From assembly GCF_002119525.1 (NCBI RefSeq), contig NZ_CP017916.1, positions 868,001 through 932,000 on the forward strand: a DNA stretch of 64,000 nt, given 5' to 3'. The notes beneath the pieces were generated by a model. The model saw only the letters and a program-made list of their open reading frames with translations, was not told where the DNA came from and ran no database searches. The position numbers and the translations under genes are program-made. The stretch is from Vibrio syngnathi (lineage in GTDB: Bacteria > Pseudomonadota > Gammaproteobacteria > Enterobacterales > Vibrionaceae). Below, in pieces: positions 1-11,803 of this stretch (the first letter of the stretch is position 1; every line of letters starts with the position of its first letter).

Positions 1-152
1 TATTCGGTGCGAATCAAATAGAACCAACACCAGAGACAGAGAAGAAAGCATCTATTGCTCCTGAGGGTCCGATTATGAACCCAGAAGCTCGTGAAGATGC
101 TGTTGCATCTCAAGATGAAGTCGACGATTTGTTATCCAGTCTTGGATTTTAA
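1..152 (+). CDS. cheZ: CheZ, C-terminal end (partial)
   Basis: The window opens inside a plus-strand reading frame whose last 49 codons end in DEVDDLLSSLGF. This is the conserved C-terminal peptide of CheZ, the phosphatase that dephosphorylates CheY-P; the peptide docks on CheY and is joined to the catalytic core by a flexible linker. The visible linker is Pro/Glu-rich, as expected. The stop at 150-152 is 9 bases before cheA, consistent with the cheZ-cheA-cheB order of Vibrio flagellar operons. The catalytic core lies outside the window. Confidence 0.9.
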   Translation, partial: FGANQIEPTPETEKKASIAPEGPIMNPEAREDAVASQDEVDDLLSSLGF

Positions 153-161
153 AGGTAACGT

Positions 162-2366
162 ATGAGCTACGATTTAGACGAAGATATTCTTCAGGACTTT
201 TTAGTCGAAGCAGGAGAGATCCTTGAACTCCTATCAGAACAACTGGTAGAGCTAGAGAATAACCCTGACGACAAAGAACTACTAAACGCTATTTTCCGTG
301 GTTTCCATACAGTAAAAGGTGGTGCTGGTTTCCTAGCATTGACCGAGCTGGTGGATACTTGTCATGGTGCTGAGAATGTGTTCGACATTCTAAGAAATGG
401 CCAACGCAGCGTAACATCAGGACTGATGGATACGATGCTACAGGCTTTAGATACCGTCAATGTACAGTTTAAAGCCGTGCAAGATGAAGAAGCTTTAGTA
501 CCAGCAGACCAATCTTTACTGGATGAACTTCATCGCCTCTGTAAGCCAGAGTCAGCAGATGAAGTGGCACCAGTAGAAGCTCCAGCACCGGTTATCCCTG
601 AGCCTATCGTTGCTGCTCCTGAGCCTGTTATTACTCCGGAACCTACTGTTGAAAGTACAAACATCAGTGCATCTTCCGTGGATGATATTTCTGAAGATGA
701 ATTTGAGCGCTTGCTTGATGAACTTCACGGTAAGGGTGGTTCACCAACGACATCTTCTGTAGACACACCAGCACCAGCACCCGTGGCACCTCAGCCAGTT
801 GCTGCCAGTGGTGACATTACTGATGACGAATTTGAAAAGTTGTTAGATGAACTGCATGGTGCAGGTCAAAGCCCGACAGCTGCAAGCTCAACGCCACCTC
901 CTCCTCCGCCAGTTGCTCCTGTAGCCAAAGCACCAGTTAAGTCTGAAGGCGATGACCTCATGACTGATGCTGAGTTTGAGAGTTTACTTGACCAGTTACA
1001 CGGTTCAGGTAATGGCCCTTCAATTGAAGAGTTGGATGCTGCGACTAAGCCTGTTCAAGCGAAGCCCGAGCCTGTTGCGCCGAAAGTCGCTCCTAAACCA
1101 CAGCCTGCTCCTGTTGCTGTAAAAGCAGAGCCTAAGCCTAGCGTACCAGCAAAAGCTGAAGTTAAAGCGCCAGCGAAGAAGCAGCAAGCTGAAGCCACAG
1201 TTCGTGTTGATACATCAACACTGGATACCATCATGAACATGGTGGGTGAGCTAGTGTTGGTTCGTAACCGCCTTGTGAGCTTAGGTTTAAACAGCAACGA
1301 CGAAGAAATGTCGAAAGCTGTCTCGAACTTAGACGTAGTTACTGCTGACCTACAAGGTGCAGTAATGAAGACGCGTATGCAGCCGATCAAGAAAGTATTT
1401 GGTCGTTTCCCACGCGTTGTCCGTGACCTTGCTCGTACCTTGCAGAAAGACATCGTTCTTGAAATGCGTGGCGAAGAAACGGATCTTGATAAAAACTTAG
1501 TAGAAGCACTTGCTGATCCCCTGATTCACTTGGTGAGAAACTCTGTCGATCATGGTATCGAAATGCCAGATGATCGTGTTGCTGCGGGTAAATCTAAAAC
1601 CGGTAAAGTGATTCTGTCTGCCTCTCAAGAGGGCGACCACATTGAGCTTGCTATCGTTGATGACGGTGGTGGTATGGACCCTGATAAGCTTCGTGCTATC
1701 GCGGTTAAGCGTGGTCTGATGGATGACGATGCAGCGTCTCGCCTAACAAATAAAGAGTGTTTCAATCTAATCTTTGCTCCTGGCTTTTCAAGTAAAGAAA
1801 AGATCTCAGATATCTCTGGCCGTGGTGTAGGTATGGACGTTGTGAAAACAGCGATCAACACACTGAATGGTTCAATTGATATCGATTCAGAGATGGGTCA
1901 AGGCACCAAGATTACCATTAAGGTTCCGTTGACACTTGCAATTCTACCAACCTTAATGGTCGGTGTTGCGGGTCACCCGTTCGCATTACCACTGGCATCG
2001 GTTAACGAGATCTTCCACCTAGATTTAAGCCGCACAAACGTGGTTGATGGTCAGCTGACTATCATCGTTCGCGACAAGTCTATTCCACTGTTCTACCTAC
2101 AAAATTGGCTGACACCTAAAGAAGGTCTTGTTGAAGGACGTCAAGGTCATGGTCATGTTGTTATTGTGCAACTTGGTAGTCAACGTGTTGGTTTTGTCGT
2201 CGATGCGCTTATCGGCCAAGAAGAAGTGGTTATTAAGCCACTTGATAAACTTCTTCAAGGCACGCCAGGAATGGCAGGTGCGACAATTACAAGCGACGGT
2301 CACATAGCATTGATTTTAGATGTGCCGGACTTGTTGAAGCAGTACGCAGCTGCATCAAGAATTTAA
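162..2366 (+). CDS. cheA: Chemotaxis histidine kinase CheA
   Basis: CheA autophosphorylates and passes phosphate to CheY and CheB in arrays coupled to receptors by CheW. The 734 residues show an HPt domain with the phospho-accepting His49 in HTVKGGAGF, a long Pro/Ala-rich linker (about 130-345), then dimerisation, HATPase (motifs around [14 protein letters not shown] and GRGVGMDVV) and a C-terminal CheW-like regulatory domain. The linker holds three imperfect copies of a DEFExLLDELHG motif (about residues 171-195, 220-245 and 265-290). A region of this kind in V. cholerae CheA is reported to contact ParP; equating the repeats with that region is inference. An AAGG lies just upstream of the ATG. 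Neighbours are cheZ and cheB. Confidence 0.97.
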   Translation: MSYDLDEDILQDFLVEAGEILELLSEQLVELENNPDDKELLNAIFRGFHTVKGGAGFLALTELVDTCHGAENVFDILRNGQRSVTSGLMDTMLQALDTVNVQFKAVQDEEALVPADQSLLDELHRLCKPESADEVAPVEAPAPVIPEPIVAAPEPVITPEPTVESTNISASSVDDISEDEFERLLDELHGKGGSPTTSSVDTPAPAPVAPQPVAASGDITDDEFEKLLDELHGAGQSPTAASSTPPPPPPVAPVAKAPVKSEGDDLMTDAEFESLLDQLHGSGNGPSIEELDAATKPVQAKPEPVAPKVAPKPQPAPVAVKAEPKPSVPAKAEVKAPAKKQQAEATVRVDTSTLDTIMNMVGELVLVRNRLVSLGLNSNDEEMSKAVSNLDVVTADLQGAVMKTRMQPIKKVFGRFPRVVRDLARTLQKDIVLEMRGEETDLDKNLVEALADPLIHLVRNSVDHGIEMPDDRVAAGKSKTGKVILSASQEGDHIELAIVDDGGGMDPDKLRAIAVKRGLMDDDAASRLTNKECFNLIFAPGFSSKEKISDISGRGVGMDVVKTAINTLNGSIDIDSEMGQGTKITIKVPLTLAILPTLMVGVAGHPFALPLASVNEIFHLDLSRTNVVDGQLTIIVRDKSIPLFYLQNWLTPKEGLVEGRQGHGHVVIVQLGSQRVGFVVDALIGQEEVVIKPLDKLLQGTPGMAGATITSDGHIALILDVPDLLKQYAAASRI

Positions 2367-2379
2367 TTTAAGGATAAAT

Positions 2380-3504
2380 ATGGCGATTAAAGTATTAGTC
2401 GTTGATGATTCGAGCTTCTTCCGTCGACGAGTAAGCGAGATCATCAACTCGGAGGCTCGCCTAGAAGTCATCGATGTAGCAGTAAACGGTAAAGAAGCGG
2501 TTGAGAAAGCGAAACAGCTAAGACCTGACGTGATTACCATGGACATCGAAATGCCTGTCATGGACGGTATCACAGCTGTTCGCGAAATTATGGCTGCGTC
2601 TCCAACGCCTATTTTGATGTTTTCATCGTTAACGCATGATGGTGCGAGAGCTACGTTAGATGCTTTAGATGCTGGTGCTCTAGATTTCTTACCTAAGAAA
2701 TTTGAAGACATCGCTCGTAACCGCGATGATGCTGTCGCATTGCTTCAACAGCGCGTGATTCAGATTGCTGCAAAGCGCGCGTTTATGCGACGTGCACCTG
2801 TTGCGCCAAGAACTACGGCAACAGCTACGGCTTCAACATCAGCGCCATTGCGCCAGCCTATTTCAGCAACAACCCCAGCGGCTAAACCCGCGGTTGCATC
2901 AACCGCGAAATTCAGAGCTTCGGGTAAAAAGTATCAATTAACTGCAATTGGTACTTCTACTGGTGGGCCAGTTGCACTACAGAAAATTTTGACACGCATC
3001 CCTGCCAGCTACCCACATCCCATTGTGTTAGTGCAGCATATGCCAGCAACGTTCACCGCTGCTTTTGCTAGCCGATTGAATACCTTGTGTAAGATTGAAG
3101 TTCGTGAAGCTCAAGACGGAGACTTGTTGAAACCTGGGGTGGCTTATCTTGCTCCAGGTGGAAAGCAAATGATGATTGATGGTCGCCCGGGTTCGGCGCG
3201 TCTGAAGATTATCGATGGTGGTGACCGAATGAACTACAAGCCTTGTGTGGATGTTACTTTTGGTTCTGCAGCTAAGATCTACGGCGATAAAGTATTGTCT
3301 ATGATCTTGACCGGTATGGGTGCTGATGGTCGAGAAGGTTCTCGCATGTTAAAAACCGCGGGTTCGACCATTTGGGCGCAAGACGAAGATAGCTGTGTTG
3401 TATATGGTATGCCTCAAGCTGTAGCGAAAGCTGGCATTTCTACGGAAGACCTACCTCTAGACCGCGTTGCGGAACGGATTTTGGTTGAAGTTGGGTTAGC
3501 TTAG
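2380..3504 (+). CDS. cheB: Protein-glutamate methylesterase/deamidase CheB
   Basis: CheB removes methyl groups from glutamates of chemoreceptors for adaptation and is activated by phosphate from CheA. The 374 residues contain an N-terminal receiver domain with the acidic pair VDDSS and the phospho-acceptor Asp in DIEMPVMDG, an Ala/Thr/Pro-rich linker (about 138-185), and a C-terminal esterase domain with the catalytic Ser in GTSTGGP, the His of VQHMP and the Asp in GMGADG. A good ribosome site (AAGGA) precedes the ATG. It lies 13 bases after cheA and 10 before parC, so it is almost certainly co-transcribed. Confidence 0.97.
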   Translation: MAIKVLVVDDSSFFRRRVSEIINSEARLEVIDVAVNGKEAVEKAKQLRPDVITMDIEMPVMDGITAVREIMAASPTPILMFSSLTHDGARATLDALDAGALDFLPKKFEDIARNRDDAVALLQQRVIQIAAKRAFMRRAPVAPRTTATATASTSAPLRQPISATTPAAKPAVASTAKFRASGKKYQLTAIGTSTGGPVALQKILTRIPASYPHPIVLVQHMPATFTAAFASRLNTLCKIEVREAQDGDLLKPGVAYLAPGGKQMMIDGRPGSARLKIIDGGDRMNYKPCVDVTFGSAAKIYGDKVLSMILTGMGADGREGSRMLKTAGSTIWAQDEDSCVVYGMPQAVAKAGISTEDLPLDRVAERILVEVGLA

Positions 3505-3514
3505 GTAAATCGAC

Positions 3515-4283
3515 ATGATTGTTTGGAGTGTTGCAAACCAAAAAGGTGGCGTTGGGAAAACGACAACGACAGTGACCCTAGCCGGCTTACTTGCCTTAAA
3601 GGGCCATCGTGTGTTGTTGGTTGATACTGACCCTCATGCATCACTAACCACCTATCTGGGTTACGACTCAGATACGGTGGAATCGAGCCTGTTTGACCTG
3701 TTCCAGCTGCGTCAGTTTTCTACGCAAGCTGTGAGAGAGTTGACAATACAGACTGAAATTGAAGGTATCGATATTATTCCCGCACACATGTCATTGGCGA
3801 CATTAGACCGTGTAATGGGAAATCGAAGTGGTATGGGTTTGATCTTAAAGCGAGCTTTGGCCGCTTTGAAAAATGACTATGACTACGTGCTTATCGATTG
3901 CCCACCTATTCTTGGTGTGATGATGGTGAATGCGCTGGCTGCTAGTGATCGTATCTTGATTCCGGTACAGACTGAATTTTTGGCAATGAAGGGGTTAGAG
4001 CGCATGATTCGCACTCTAACCATTATGCAGAAGTCTCGTAAAACACCGTTTAAGGTGACGATTGTCCCGACGATGTACGACAAGCGAACCAAAGCGTCAT
4101 TGCAAACATTGACTCAGCTTAAAGATGACTACCCAAACCAAGTTTGGACATCTGCTGTGCCAATTGATACCAAGTTTAGAGATGCCAGTCTAAAGCGTTT
4201 ACCTGCATCTCATTTTGCATCGGGTAGCCGTGGCGTGTTTGCCTATAAACAGCTGCTTATTTATCTCGAGAGGTTAGCGATAA

Positions 4284-4297
<14 letters not shown>
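3515..4297 (+). CDS. parC: ParA-like ATPase ParC, polar positioning of chemotaxis arrays
   Basis: A 260-residue ParA/MinD-family ATPase with a deviant Walker A (NQKGGVGKTTTT, residues 8-19), switch I DTDPHAS and Walker B (YVLIDCPP). In Vibrio the ParA homologue inside the che operon is ParC, which is recruited to the old pole by HubP and directs polar placement and inheritance of chemoreceptor arrays. Position between cheB and a CheW-domain partner supports ParC rather than a chromosomal ParA. It overlaps the next gene by 14 bases, suggesting translational coupling. It is unrelated to the topoisomerase IV subunit also called ParC. Confidence 0.93.
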
Positions 4298-5423
<1,126 letters not shown>

Positions 5424-5426
<3 letters not shown>

Positions 5427-5590
5427 TACCAATCACAGTAAGTAAGTGCACAACAATAGTGTAGGAAAAAGGCTTGAGAATAAGGCGGAACTTTTTGATA
5501 AGTAGTTATTCTACTATCAAAAATTCTAACGCTGTTATCGAGCACTTTAACAAGCTAGGATGAACAGTTATTTACGACGATTGATATAAC
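5424..5590. repeat. Dispersed intergenic repeat between parP and cheW
   Basis: The 217-base gap begins with a 23-base end, TAATACCAATCACAGTAAG plus TAAG. The same end recurs inverted at 54858-54880 with one mismatch. Inside is a strong hairpin: TTTTTGATA at 5492-5500 pairs with TATCAAAAA at 5515-5523, extended by GTAG/CTAC. The interior (Gly-rich codon-free, many stops) resembles a repeat family I recall from many Vibrio intergenic regions, from memory only. Its outer right boundary is a guess. Confidence 0.65.
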
Positions 5591-5643
5591 AATAAGCATC
5601 AAGTTAATAATAGTGGTCGGCAACGACGGCAAGAGGATTATCT

Positions 5644-6138
5644 ATGTCTCATATGAGTGAAGTTGAAGTAAGAAAAGATCAAACTAATGATGAAGTGCTT
5701 CAATGGGTAACATTTCAACTCGAAGAAGAAACTTACGGCATCAATGTAATGCAAGTACGTGAAGTATTGCGTTATAGCGAGATTGCTCCAGTACCGGGCG
5801 CTCCAGACTACGTTTTAGGTATTATCAACCTGCGTGGTAACGTTGTTACTGTTATTGACACTCGTTCTCGCTTTGGTTTGATGCAAGGTGAAATCACAGA
5901 TAACACTCGCATTATCGTTATTGAATCTGAGCGCCAAGTAATTGGCATCCTAGTAGATAGCGTTGCTGAAGTGGTTTACCTGCGTTCTTCTGAAATCGAC
6001 ACAACACCAAGTGTTGGTACTGATGAAAGTGCTAAGTTCATCCAAGGTGTTAGCAACCGTGATGGTAAGCTGCTTATCTTAGTAGATCTAAACAAACTAC
6101 TAAGCGAAGATGAGTGGGATGAGATGGCTCATCTGTAA
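5644..6138 (+). CDS. cheW: Chemotaxis coupling protein CheW
   Basis: CheW bridges chemoreceptors and the CheA regulatory domain in the array. The 164 residues form one CheW domain: WVTFQLEEETYGINVMQV near the start, then the conserved VPGAPDYVLGIINLRG receptor/kinase contact region (about residues 49-64) and DSVAEVVYL. A clear AGAGGA ribosome site 6 bases before 5644 supports this start rather than the internal ATG three codons later. It is separated from parP by a repeat-containing gap but shares a 1-base TAATG junction with the next gene. Confidence 0.96.
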   Translation: MSHMSEVEVRKDQTNDEVLQWVTFQLEEETYGINVMQVREVLRYSEIAPVPGAPDYVLGIINLRGNVVTVIDTRSRFGLMQGEITDNTRIIVIESERQVIGILVDSVAEVVYLRSSEIDTTPSVGTDESAKFIQGVSNRDGKLLILVDLNKLLSEDEWDEMAHL

Positions 6139-6650
6139 TGTTTGAAGCGCTTCCTTTAAGCCCCGTCGCTCTGATATCTGGCGTTGGGGTTTTTACGTTA
6201 TTCATTGTGATTTTGATTAGCAAAGTAAAAAGTGCGATTCAAAAGCAGATCGATAAGTCACGCCTGCAAGTTCGTAACTTGGACAAAGAGCTTCAAAAGT
6301 CGAGTAAGCAATTACTCGAGGTTCGCTCTGTTGTGGTTGGTCTTGGCCAGAAAGTGACTGAACAGCAAGATCTGATAAAGCATTTGAATGAACGTATTGT
6401 TGAGTTGGAACATGCGGACACCGACGGGCGTCTGTATACGCGTGCAACAAAAATGGTGCAGCTTGGTGCTGGGATAAACGAACTGATCGAAGAGTGTGAA
6501 TTACCTAAAGCGGAAGCTGAGCTGATGATGTCTCTGCAGAATAAGCTCGCAGGTAAAGAAAAAATTCCTTCGTTAAGAAGTAACCCTTCACCGTATGACG
6601 AACAACCTGCACCCCCTCGTGATCGCAGAGACCCGACTCGACGTCGTTAA
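6138..6650 (+). CDS. DUF2802 membrane-anchored coiled-coil protein
   Basis: A 170-residue protein with one N-terminal membrane segment (about 9-29, LISGVGVFTLFIVILISKV), a charged coiled-coil-like stretch (about 35-95), and a C-terminal part with GAGINELIEECELPKAEAELM, which looks like a small helix-turn-helix-like fold typical of DUF2802. The tail is Pro/Arg-rich. It overlaps the cheW stop by one base and is followed by the operon terminator, so it is the last gene of the chemotaxis operon. Its function is not known to me; location implies a flagellar or array-related role. Confidence 0.8.
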   Translation: MFEALPLSPVALISGVGVFTLFIVILISKVKSAIQKQIDKSRLQVRNLDKELQKSSKQLLEVRSVVVGLGQKVTEQQDLIKHLNERIVELEHADTDGRLYTRATKMVQLGAGINELIEECELPKAEAELMMSLQNKLAGKEKIPSLRSNPSPYDEQPAPPRDRRDPTRRR

Positions 6651-6702
6651 ATTGAGCGCTTACTGCGAAATGAGCAATTGATGTTTATCACGCAACTCTC
6701 TT

Positions 6703-6727
6703 AAAAGAAGCTTCGGCTTCTTTTTTT
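6703..6727 (+). terminator. Intrinsic terminator of the chemotaxis operon
   Basis: AAAAGAAGC, TTCG tetraloop, GCTTCTTTT, then a run of T. It lies 50 bases after the DUF2802 stop. Confidence 0.9.
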
Positions 6728-6889
6728 ATGCCTGTTATATCTATATAGAACGATGTTTATAAGTGTTTGTATCTAATGCAATATCTTGTTTGTTGGTGAA
6801 AATGTGTAAATTGTGATGCGGTGGTAACAGTTTCTTACGGAGTTTGTTCTTTCGAAAAGGCCTAGTCCTGTTTTGTGACCTTATTGGTG

Positions 6890-6898
6890 TGCTACTAT
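6890..6898 (+). promoter_or_regulatory. Candidate extended -10 of the ccm operon
   Basis: TGCTACTAT is an extended -10 element about 30 bases before the ccmA ATG. No good -35 is visible at standard spacing. It supports the ccmA start at 6929, because an upstream in-frame start at 6875 would lie before the promoter. Confidence 0.35.
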
Positions 6899-6928
6899 AG
6901 CCCTCTCATTACTCGACTAAATTTACCT

Positions 6929-7546
6929 ATGCTAGAAGTCTCAAATTTAACTGCTATTCGTGACGACAGGGTTCTGTTTGAATCGTTGTCTTTTCAATTG
7001 AAACCCGGAGAACTGGTTCAAGTTGAAGGTCGTAACGGTACTGGGAAAACGACACTCCTTAGGATTATCACTGGGCTAGGCGATCGCGATGACGGCACTA
7101 TCTCTTGGGATGGCGAATCTATTGAGTCGAGTCGAGATGTGTATCACCAAAATTTGCTTTTCTTGGGTCATCAAACCGGCGTGAAGCGTGAGCTTAGTGC
7201 CTATGAGAATCTGAGCTTCTATCAATCGATTCACAGTAGTGGAACGAGTAAGGAAGAACTTTACAATGCATTGGCTCAAGTAGGGCTTGCTGGTAGAGAA
7301 GACGTCCCAGCAGGACAACTTTCAGCGGGGCAACAGCGCCGTGTAGCGTTGGCTCGCCTGTGGTTGAGTAAGCAAATGTTATGGATTTTAGACGAACCAC
7401 TGACTGCGATAGATAAGCAGGGTGTTAAGGTTCTGGAGTCTCTTTTTTCTCAGCATGCAGATAACGGTGGCATTGTGTTATTAACCACGCACCAAGATAT
7501 GTTTGCTGATAGCCCGAAACTAAGAAAAATAAAGTTGGGTGAGTAA
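6929..7546 (+). CDS. ccmA: Heme exporter ATP-binding protein CcmA
   Basis: The ATPase subunit of the CcmABCD complex, which releases holo-CcmE during cytochrome c maturation. The 205 residues contain Walker A (GRNGTGKTT), the ABC signature (QLSAGQQRR) and Walker B ([13 protein letters not shown]). I chose the ATG at 6929 because it gives [12 protein letters not shown], matches the usual length of about 205-207, and follows the -10-like element; the frame is open back to 6875. It is the first gene of the ccm operon and ends 1 base before the ccmB ATG. Confidence 0.95.
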   Translation: MLEVSNLTAIRDDRVLFESLSFQLKPGELVQVEGRNGTGKTTLLRIITGLGDRDDGTISWDGESIESSRDVYHQNLLFLGHQTGVKRELSAYENLSFYQSIHSSGTSKEELYNALAQVGLAGREDVPAGQLSAGQQRRVALARLWLSKQMLWILDEPLTAIDKQGVKVLESLFSQHADNGGIVLLTTHQDMFADSPKLRKIKLGE

Positions 7547-7547
7547 T

Positions 7548-8216
7548 ATGATCTCTTCAATGACAACGATCATCCGACGTGAGCTATTGATCGCATTTCG
7601 TCGCCAAGCCGATATCTTTAACCCTCTGTGGTTTTTTATTATTGTCATCACCCTTTTCCCATTGAGTATCGGCCCTGAGCCAAACCTACTTGCGCGTATT
7701 GCTGCGGGTATTGTTTGGGTAGCGGCTTTGCTTTCTGCATTGCTCTCGTTAGAGCGTTTATTTCGTGATGATTTTCAAGATGGCGCGCTTGAGCAGATGA
7801 TGTTGATGCCCATCCCGTTGCAGTTGGTAGTCTTGTCCAAGGTCATAGCACACTGGTTATTGACAGGGTTACCATTAATACTGATCAGTCCGTTGTTGGC
7901 GGTACTGCTGTCCTTGGATTTCGATACTTGGTTATCGGTAGTCTTAACGTTATCGGTAGGTACGCCTGCATTAAGCTTTATTGGTGCGATTGGTGTGGCT
8001 TTAACGGTTGGATTACAAAAAGGTGGTGTGCTGTTAAGTCTGCTTATTTTGCCGTTGTATATCCCAATTCTTATATTTGCTACATCAGCGATTGATGCCG
8101 CAGCACTAGGCGTTGCGTATACCGGACAACTAGCTGTATTAGGGGCAATGCTAATGGGCGCGATGACGCTCACCCCATTTGCCATCAGTGCAGCACTGAG
8201 AGTGAGTGTTAACTAG
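7548..8216 (+). CDS. ccmB: Heme exporter membrane protein CcmB
   Basis: The integral membrane partner of CcmA. The 222 residues contain six hydrophobic segments after an N-terminal cytoplasmic stretch (TTIIRRELLIAFRRQADI), and the motif FRDDFQDGALEQMML typical of CcmB. The ATG at 7548 fits the family length of about 220; an in-frame GTG three codons upstream is also possible. It follows ccmA immediately. A 174-base gap with no recognised signal separates it from ccmC. Confidence 0.95.
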   Translation: MISSMTTIIRRELLIAFRRQADIFNPLWFFIIVITLFPLSIGPEPNLLARIAAGIVWVAALLSALLSLERLFRDDFQDGALEQMMLMPIPLQLVVLSKVIAHWLLTGLPLILISPLLAVLLSLDFDTWLSVVLTLSVGTPALSFIGAIGVALTVGLQKGGVLLSLLILPLYIPILIFATSAIDAAALGVAYTGQLAVLGAMLMGAMTLTPFAISAALRVSVN

Positions 8217-8390
8217 TTAATTACTTGGTTAAGGTTAACTAAGCACTCACCAACACTTTGCTTGTTTAAAGTGAACGATTTAAAGCTGTCAAATGCCTAG
8301 AGTCACTGAAAGGCAAAGTAAACCAAATAAATTATAATAATTATAGCTGTGATAGCTGTAAGCAATATGAAGTAAGAGTGAGATTACAAC

Positions 8391-9131
8391 ATGTGGAAAT
8401 GGCTCCATCCCTACGCCAAAGCAGAAACCTCTTATCAGCTTGCTGGTAAACTTCTGCCATGGTTTTCGATCCTAGCGCTATTGTGTCTATCCGCCGGTAC
8501 TGTCTGGGGGCTTGCATTTGCGCCTTCTGATTACCAGCAAGGCGATAGCTTCCGAATTATCTATATCCATGTTCCATCTGCAATTTGGTCTATGGGTGTA
8601 TACATGTCGATGGCAATTGCTGCCTTTATCGGTTTGGTATGGCAGGTAAGGTTATCAGACATGGCTGCTTTGGCTATGGCGCCTATCGGTGCTGTATTTA
8701 CCTTTATTGCGTTATTAACTGGCGCAGTTTGGGGTAAACCAATGTGGGGGGCTTGGTGGGTTTGGGATGCACGTTTAACTTCAGAGCTGATTCTTCTATT
8801 CTTATATTTGGGTGTGATTGCACTTCACCACGCGTTTGACGACCAAAAAACCGCAGCAAAAGCAGCCGGCATTTTGGCGATCGTTGGTGTAATTAACCTA
8901 CCTATCATTCACTTTTCAGTAGAGTGGTGGAACACACTCCACCAAGGCGCGACAATTACTAAGTTTGATAAGCCTTCTATTTCAAGTGACATGCTATGGC
9001 CGCTTCTTCTTAACATCTTCGGTTTTGCCTTTTTCTTTGGTGCTGTGACTATGGTTCGTTTTAGAAACGAAATCATCAGTAAAGAGAGTCACCGTCCATG
9101 GGTTCGCAAGCTAGCGGCTAATAAAGCGTAG
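8391..9131 (+). CDS. ccmC: Heme lyase/handling protein CcmC
   Basis: CcmC binds heme in the periplasmic face of the inner membrane and attaches it to CcmE. The 246 residues have six membrane segments, the tryptophan-rich WWD motif (WGAWWVWDARLTSE, about residues 121-134) and flanking histidines in YIHVPSA and IHFSVEWWNTLHQ that serve as heme ligands in the family. Length matches the family. It is 14 bases from ccmD and shares the operon with ccmA-I. Confidence 0.96.
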   Translation: MWKWLHPYAKAETSYQLAGKLLPWFSILALLCLSAGTVWGLAFAPSDYQQGDSFRIIYIHVPSAIWSMGVYMSMAIAAFIGLVWQVRLSDMAALAMAPIGAVFTFIALLTGAVWGKPMWGAWWVWDARLTSELILLFLYLGVIALHHAFDDQKTAAKAAGILAIVGVINLPIIHFSVEWWNTLHQGATITKFDKPSISSDMLWPLLLNIFGFAFFFGAVTMVRFRNEIISKESHRPWVRKLAANKA

Positions 9132-9145
9132 TAGGGTAGGTAATT

Positions 9146-9352
9146 ATGTATTTTGAATCTCTGAGTGATTTCTTTGCCATGGGTGGCTACGCCTCATATG
9201 TATGGAGTGCATTTGGAATCACATTCCTCGCGATGATCATTTTACTGGTCGTAAGCGTTCGTCGTGGTAAGCAATTATTAAATGAAGTACAAGCTAAGAT
9301 TGACCGTCAAGCTCGTATTGATGCAGCAAAAAATATGGAGAACACTCTATGA
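9146..9352 (+). CDS. ccmD: Heme exporter small protein CcmD
   Basis: A 68-residue single-pass protein needed for release of holo-CcmE from CcmABC. The N-terminus ([16 protein letters not shown]) is the conserved CcmD signature, followed by a membrane helix (about 18-38) and a basic cytoplasmic tail. It overlaps ccmE by four bases (ATGA), indicating translational coupling. Confidence 0.93.
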   Translation: MYFESLSDFFAMGGYASYVWSAFGITFLAMIILLVVSVRRGKQLLNEVQAKIDRQARIDAAKNMENTL

Positions 9353-9831
9353 ACCCAAGACGCAAAAAGAGGCTAGGCATTATCTTAGCGATCTTTTTTG
9401 GTATCAGTGCAACTGTTGGATTGATGGTTTATGCACTTAACCAGAACATGGATCTGTTCTATACACCAACTGAGCTCGTCAACGGCAAAGATGGTAAAAA
9501 ACCTGAAGTGGGTCAACGCTTACGTATTGGTGGCATGGTTGTAGTCGGCTCGGTAAGCCGTGACAATGAATCATTGCGTGTAAGCTTCGATTTGGCTGAT
9601 GTAGGCCCTAAAGTGACGATTCTATATGATGGCATCCTTCCTGATCTTTTCCGTGAAGGCCAAGGTATTGTTGCTCAAGGTGTCCTTAAGGATGCAACGA
9701 CAATTGAAGCGTTTGAGGTGTTGGCAAAGCACGATGAAGAATATATGCCTTCTGAAGTTGCTGAAGCAATGAAGAAAACTCATGAGCCTTTGCAATACAC
9801 GACTGAACAAAAAGAAGGAAATGCTCAATGA
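9349..9831 (+). CDS. ccmE: Periplasmic heme chaperone CcmE
   Basis: CcmE covalently binds heme through a histidine and hands it to CcmF. The 160 residues have a basic N-terminus, one membrane anchor (about 9-29) and a soluble OB-fold domain. His128 in [10 protein letters not shown] is the heme-binding residue, followed by the conserved Tyr132. It overlaps ccmD and ccmF by four bases each. Confidence 0.97.
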   Translation: MNPRRKKRLGIILAIFFGISATVGLMVYALNQNMDLFYTPTELVNGKDGKKPEVGQRLRIGGMVVVGSVSRDNESLRVSFDLADVGPKVTILYDGILPDLFREGQGIVAQGVLKDATTIEAFEVLAKHDEEYMPSEVAEAMKKTHEPLQYTTEQKEGNAQ

Positions 9832-11798
9832 TAGCCGAGATCGGCCATTTTGCGATGATCCTGTCTTTGGGACTTGCACTGCTGCTAAGCGTGCTCCCAC
9901 TGTATGGAGCCGCTCGAAATAACACATTATTGATGAACAGTGCACGACCGTTGTCGTGGGGTATGTTCGGATTCCTAGCGATTTCGTTTTTTATCTTGTG
10001 TTACGCGTTCTACACTAACGATTTTACGATTCAATACGTAGCAAGTAACTCGAATAGCCAACTGCCTTGGTACTACCGAATCACTGCGGTCTGGGGGGCT
10101 CATGAAGGCTCACTACTGCTTTGGGTTCTAATCCAAGCGGGTTGGACGGTAGCCGTTGCAACGTTTAGTCGTGGTATGCCTCAAGAGTCTGTGGCTCGCG
10201 TACTCGCGATTATGGGTTTGATTACTGTCGGCTTCTTGCTGTTCATTATCGTAACGTCTAACCCGTTTTTACGTACATTGCCTTTCTTCCCTGTTGATGG
10301 CCGTGACTTGAACCCACTACTGCAAGATCCGGGTTTGATTATTCACCCGCCAATGCTTTACATGGGTTATGTAGGTTTCTCTGTTGCGTTCTCTTTCGCA
10401 ATCGCTTCTCTAATGAGCGGTCGTTTAGATACGGCATGGGCTCGTTGGTCTCGTCCTTGGACAATCGCTGCTTGGTTATTCCTAACAGTAGGTATCGCTC
10501 TAGGTTCATGGTGGGCTTACTACGAACTTGGCTGGGGTGGCTGGTGGTTCTGGGATCCAGTAGAAAACGCTTCATTCATGCCTTGGTTAGCTGGTACTGC
10601 TCTAATGCACTCACTAGCGGTAACCGAAAAGCGAGGCACATTTAAAGCTTGGACAGTATTACTGGCTATCTCTGCATTCTCGCTAAGCTTACTAGGTACA
10701 TTCTTAGTTCGTTCGGGCATCTTGGTATCGGTTCACGCATTCGCGTCGGATCCTGCTCGCGGTATGTTTATTCTAGGTTTCCTAGTCTTTGTTATCGGTG
10801 GTTCACTGCTGTTGTTCGCCGTTAAAGGCGCATCGGTTCGTGTTCGCGGTAATTTTGATTTGGTTTCTCGTGAAAACGCACTGCTTGGTAACAACATCTT
10901 ATTGATTGCTGCGCTTGTCGTTGTGTTAGTCGGTACGCTACTGCCATTAGTTCACAAACAGTTAGGCTTGGGTTCGGTATCTATCGGTGCACCATTCTTT
11001 GATATGTTGTTCTTCTGGTTAATGATCCCGTTCTCGTTCTTACTTGGTATCGGTCCTCTGATCCGTTGGAAACGTGACAACCTATCTAAGCTCGTTAAAC
11101 CTATGATGATCTCAGGTGCACTCTCACTGGGCTTAAGTGCGCTAATGGTTACGATGCTGGCTGACCGTTTCAGCGGTACCGCTTTTGCTGGTTGGGTAAT
11201 GGCATTCTGGATTATCTTCATGCATGGCTTTGAGCTTCATGAACGTGCGACACACCGTCATACATTCCTGAAAGGCCTGACTAAACTACCTCGTAGCCAC
11301 TGGGCGATGATGTGTGGTCACATTGGTTTGGCCGTGACAGTGATTGGTATTGCGATGGTGCAAAACTACAGCATCGAACGTGACGTACGCTTAGCACCAG
11401 GTGAAAGCTACCAACTTGAAGAGTACAGCTTCCTGTTTACAGGAGTTCGTGACAAAGATGGCCCTAACTACGATGGTTACATTGCTGACTTTGAAATTAC
11501 CAAAGAAGGCAAATACATCAACACGCTTCACGCTGAAAAACGTTTTTACACAACCGCTAAGTCGATGATGACAGAAGCGGCGATTGATCGTGGCGTAACG
11601 CGCGACCTTTACATCGCAATGGGTGAGCGTTTAGACGACAATAAATCTTGGGCTGTGCGTATCTACTACAAACCATTTGTACGTTGGATCTGGGCTGGTT
11701 CTCTGATTATGTCGATTGGTGGTGTTATTGCTATCAGTGACCGTCGTTACCGCTTCCGTAAGCCAACGAAAAAGTCTACTAAAGAGCAGGAGGCTTAA
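9828..11798 (+). CDS. ccmF: Cytochrome c heme lyase CcmF
   Basis: The large inner-membrane heme lyase that ligates heme to apocytochrome c together with CcmH/I. The 656 residues contain many membrane segments, the WWD motif ([19 protein letters not shown], about 236-254) and conserved histidines such as that in [11 protein letters not shown] and [11 protein letters not shown] periplasmic domain lies near the C-terminus (about 510-620). Length is normal for the family. ATGA overlap with ccmE; ccmG follows after 5 bases. Confidence 0.97.
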   Translation: MIAEIGHFAMILSLGLALLLSVLPLYGAARNNTLLMNSARPLSWGMFGFLAISFFILCYAFYTNDFTIQYVASNSNSQLPWYYRITAVWGAHEGSLLLWVLIQAGWTVAVATFSRGMPQESVARVLAIMGLITVGFLLFIIVTSNPFLRTLPFFPVDGRDLNPLLQDPGLIIHPPMLYMGYVGFSVAFSFAIASLMSGRLDTAWARWSRPWTIAAWLFLTVGIALGSWWAYYELGWGGWWFWDPVENASFMPWLAGTALMHSLAVTEKRGTFKAWTVLLAISAFSLSLLGTFLVRSGILVSVHAFASDPARGMFILGFLVFVIGGSLLLFAVKGASVRVRGNFDLVSRENALLGNNILLIAALVVVLVGTLLPLVHKQLGLGSVSIGAPFFDMLFFWLMIPFSFLLGIGPLIRWKRDNLSKLVKPMMISGALSLGLSALMVTMLADRFSGTAFAGWVMAFWIIFMHGFELHERATHRHTFLKGLTKLPRSHWAMMCGHIGLAVTVIGIAMVQNYSIERDVRLAPGESYQLEEYSFLFTGVRDKDGPNYDGYIADFEITKEGKYINTLHAEKRFYTTAKSMMTEAAIDRGVTRDLYIAMGERLDDNKSWAVRIYYKPFVRWIWAGSLIMSIGGVIAISDRRYRFRKPTKKSTKEQEA

Positions 11799-11803
11799 TT
11801 CGA

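Noticed and set aside
1055..1453. Minus-strand frame of 132 codons within cheA
   Set aside because: Shadow of the Pro/Ala-rich cheA linker; cheA itself is unambiguous.
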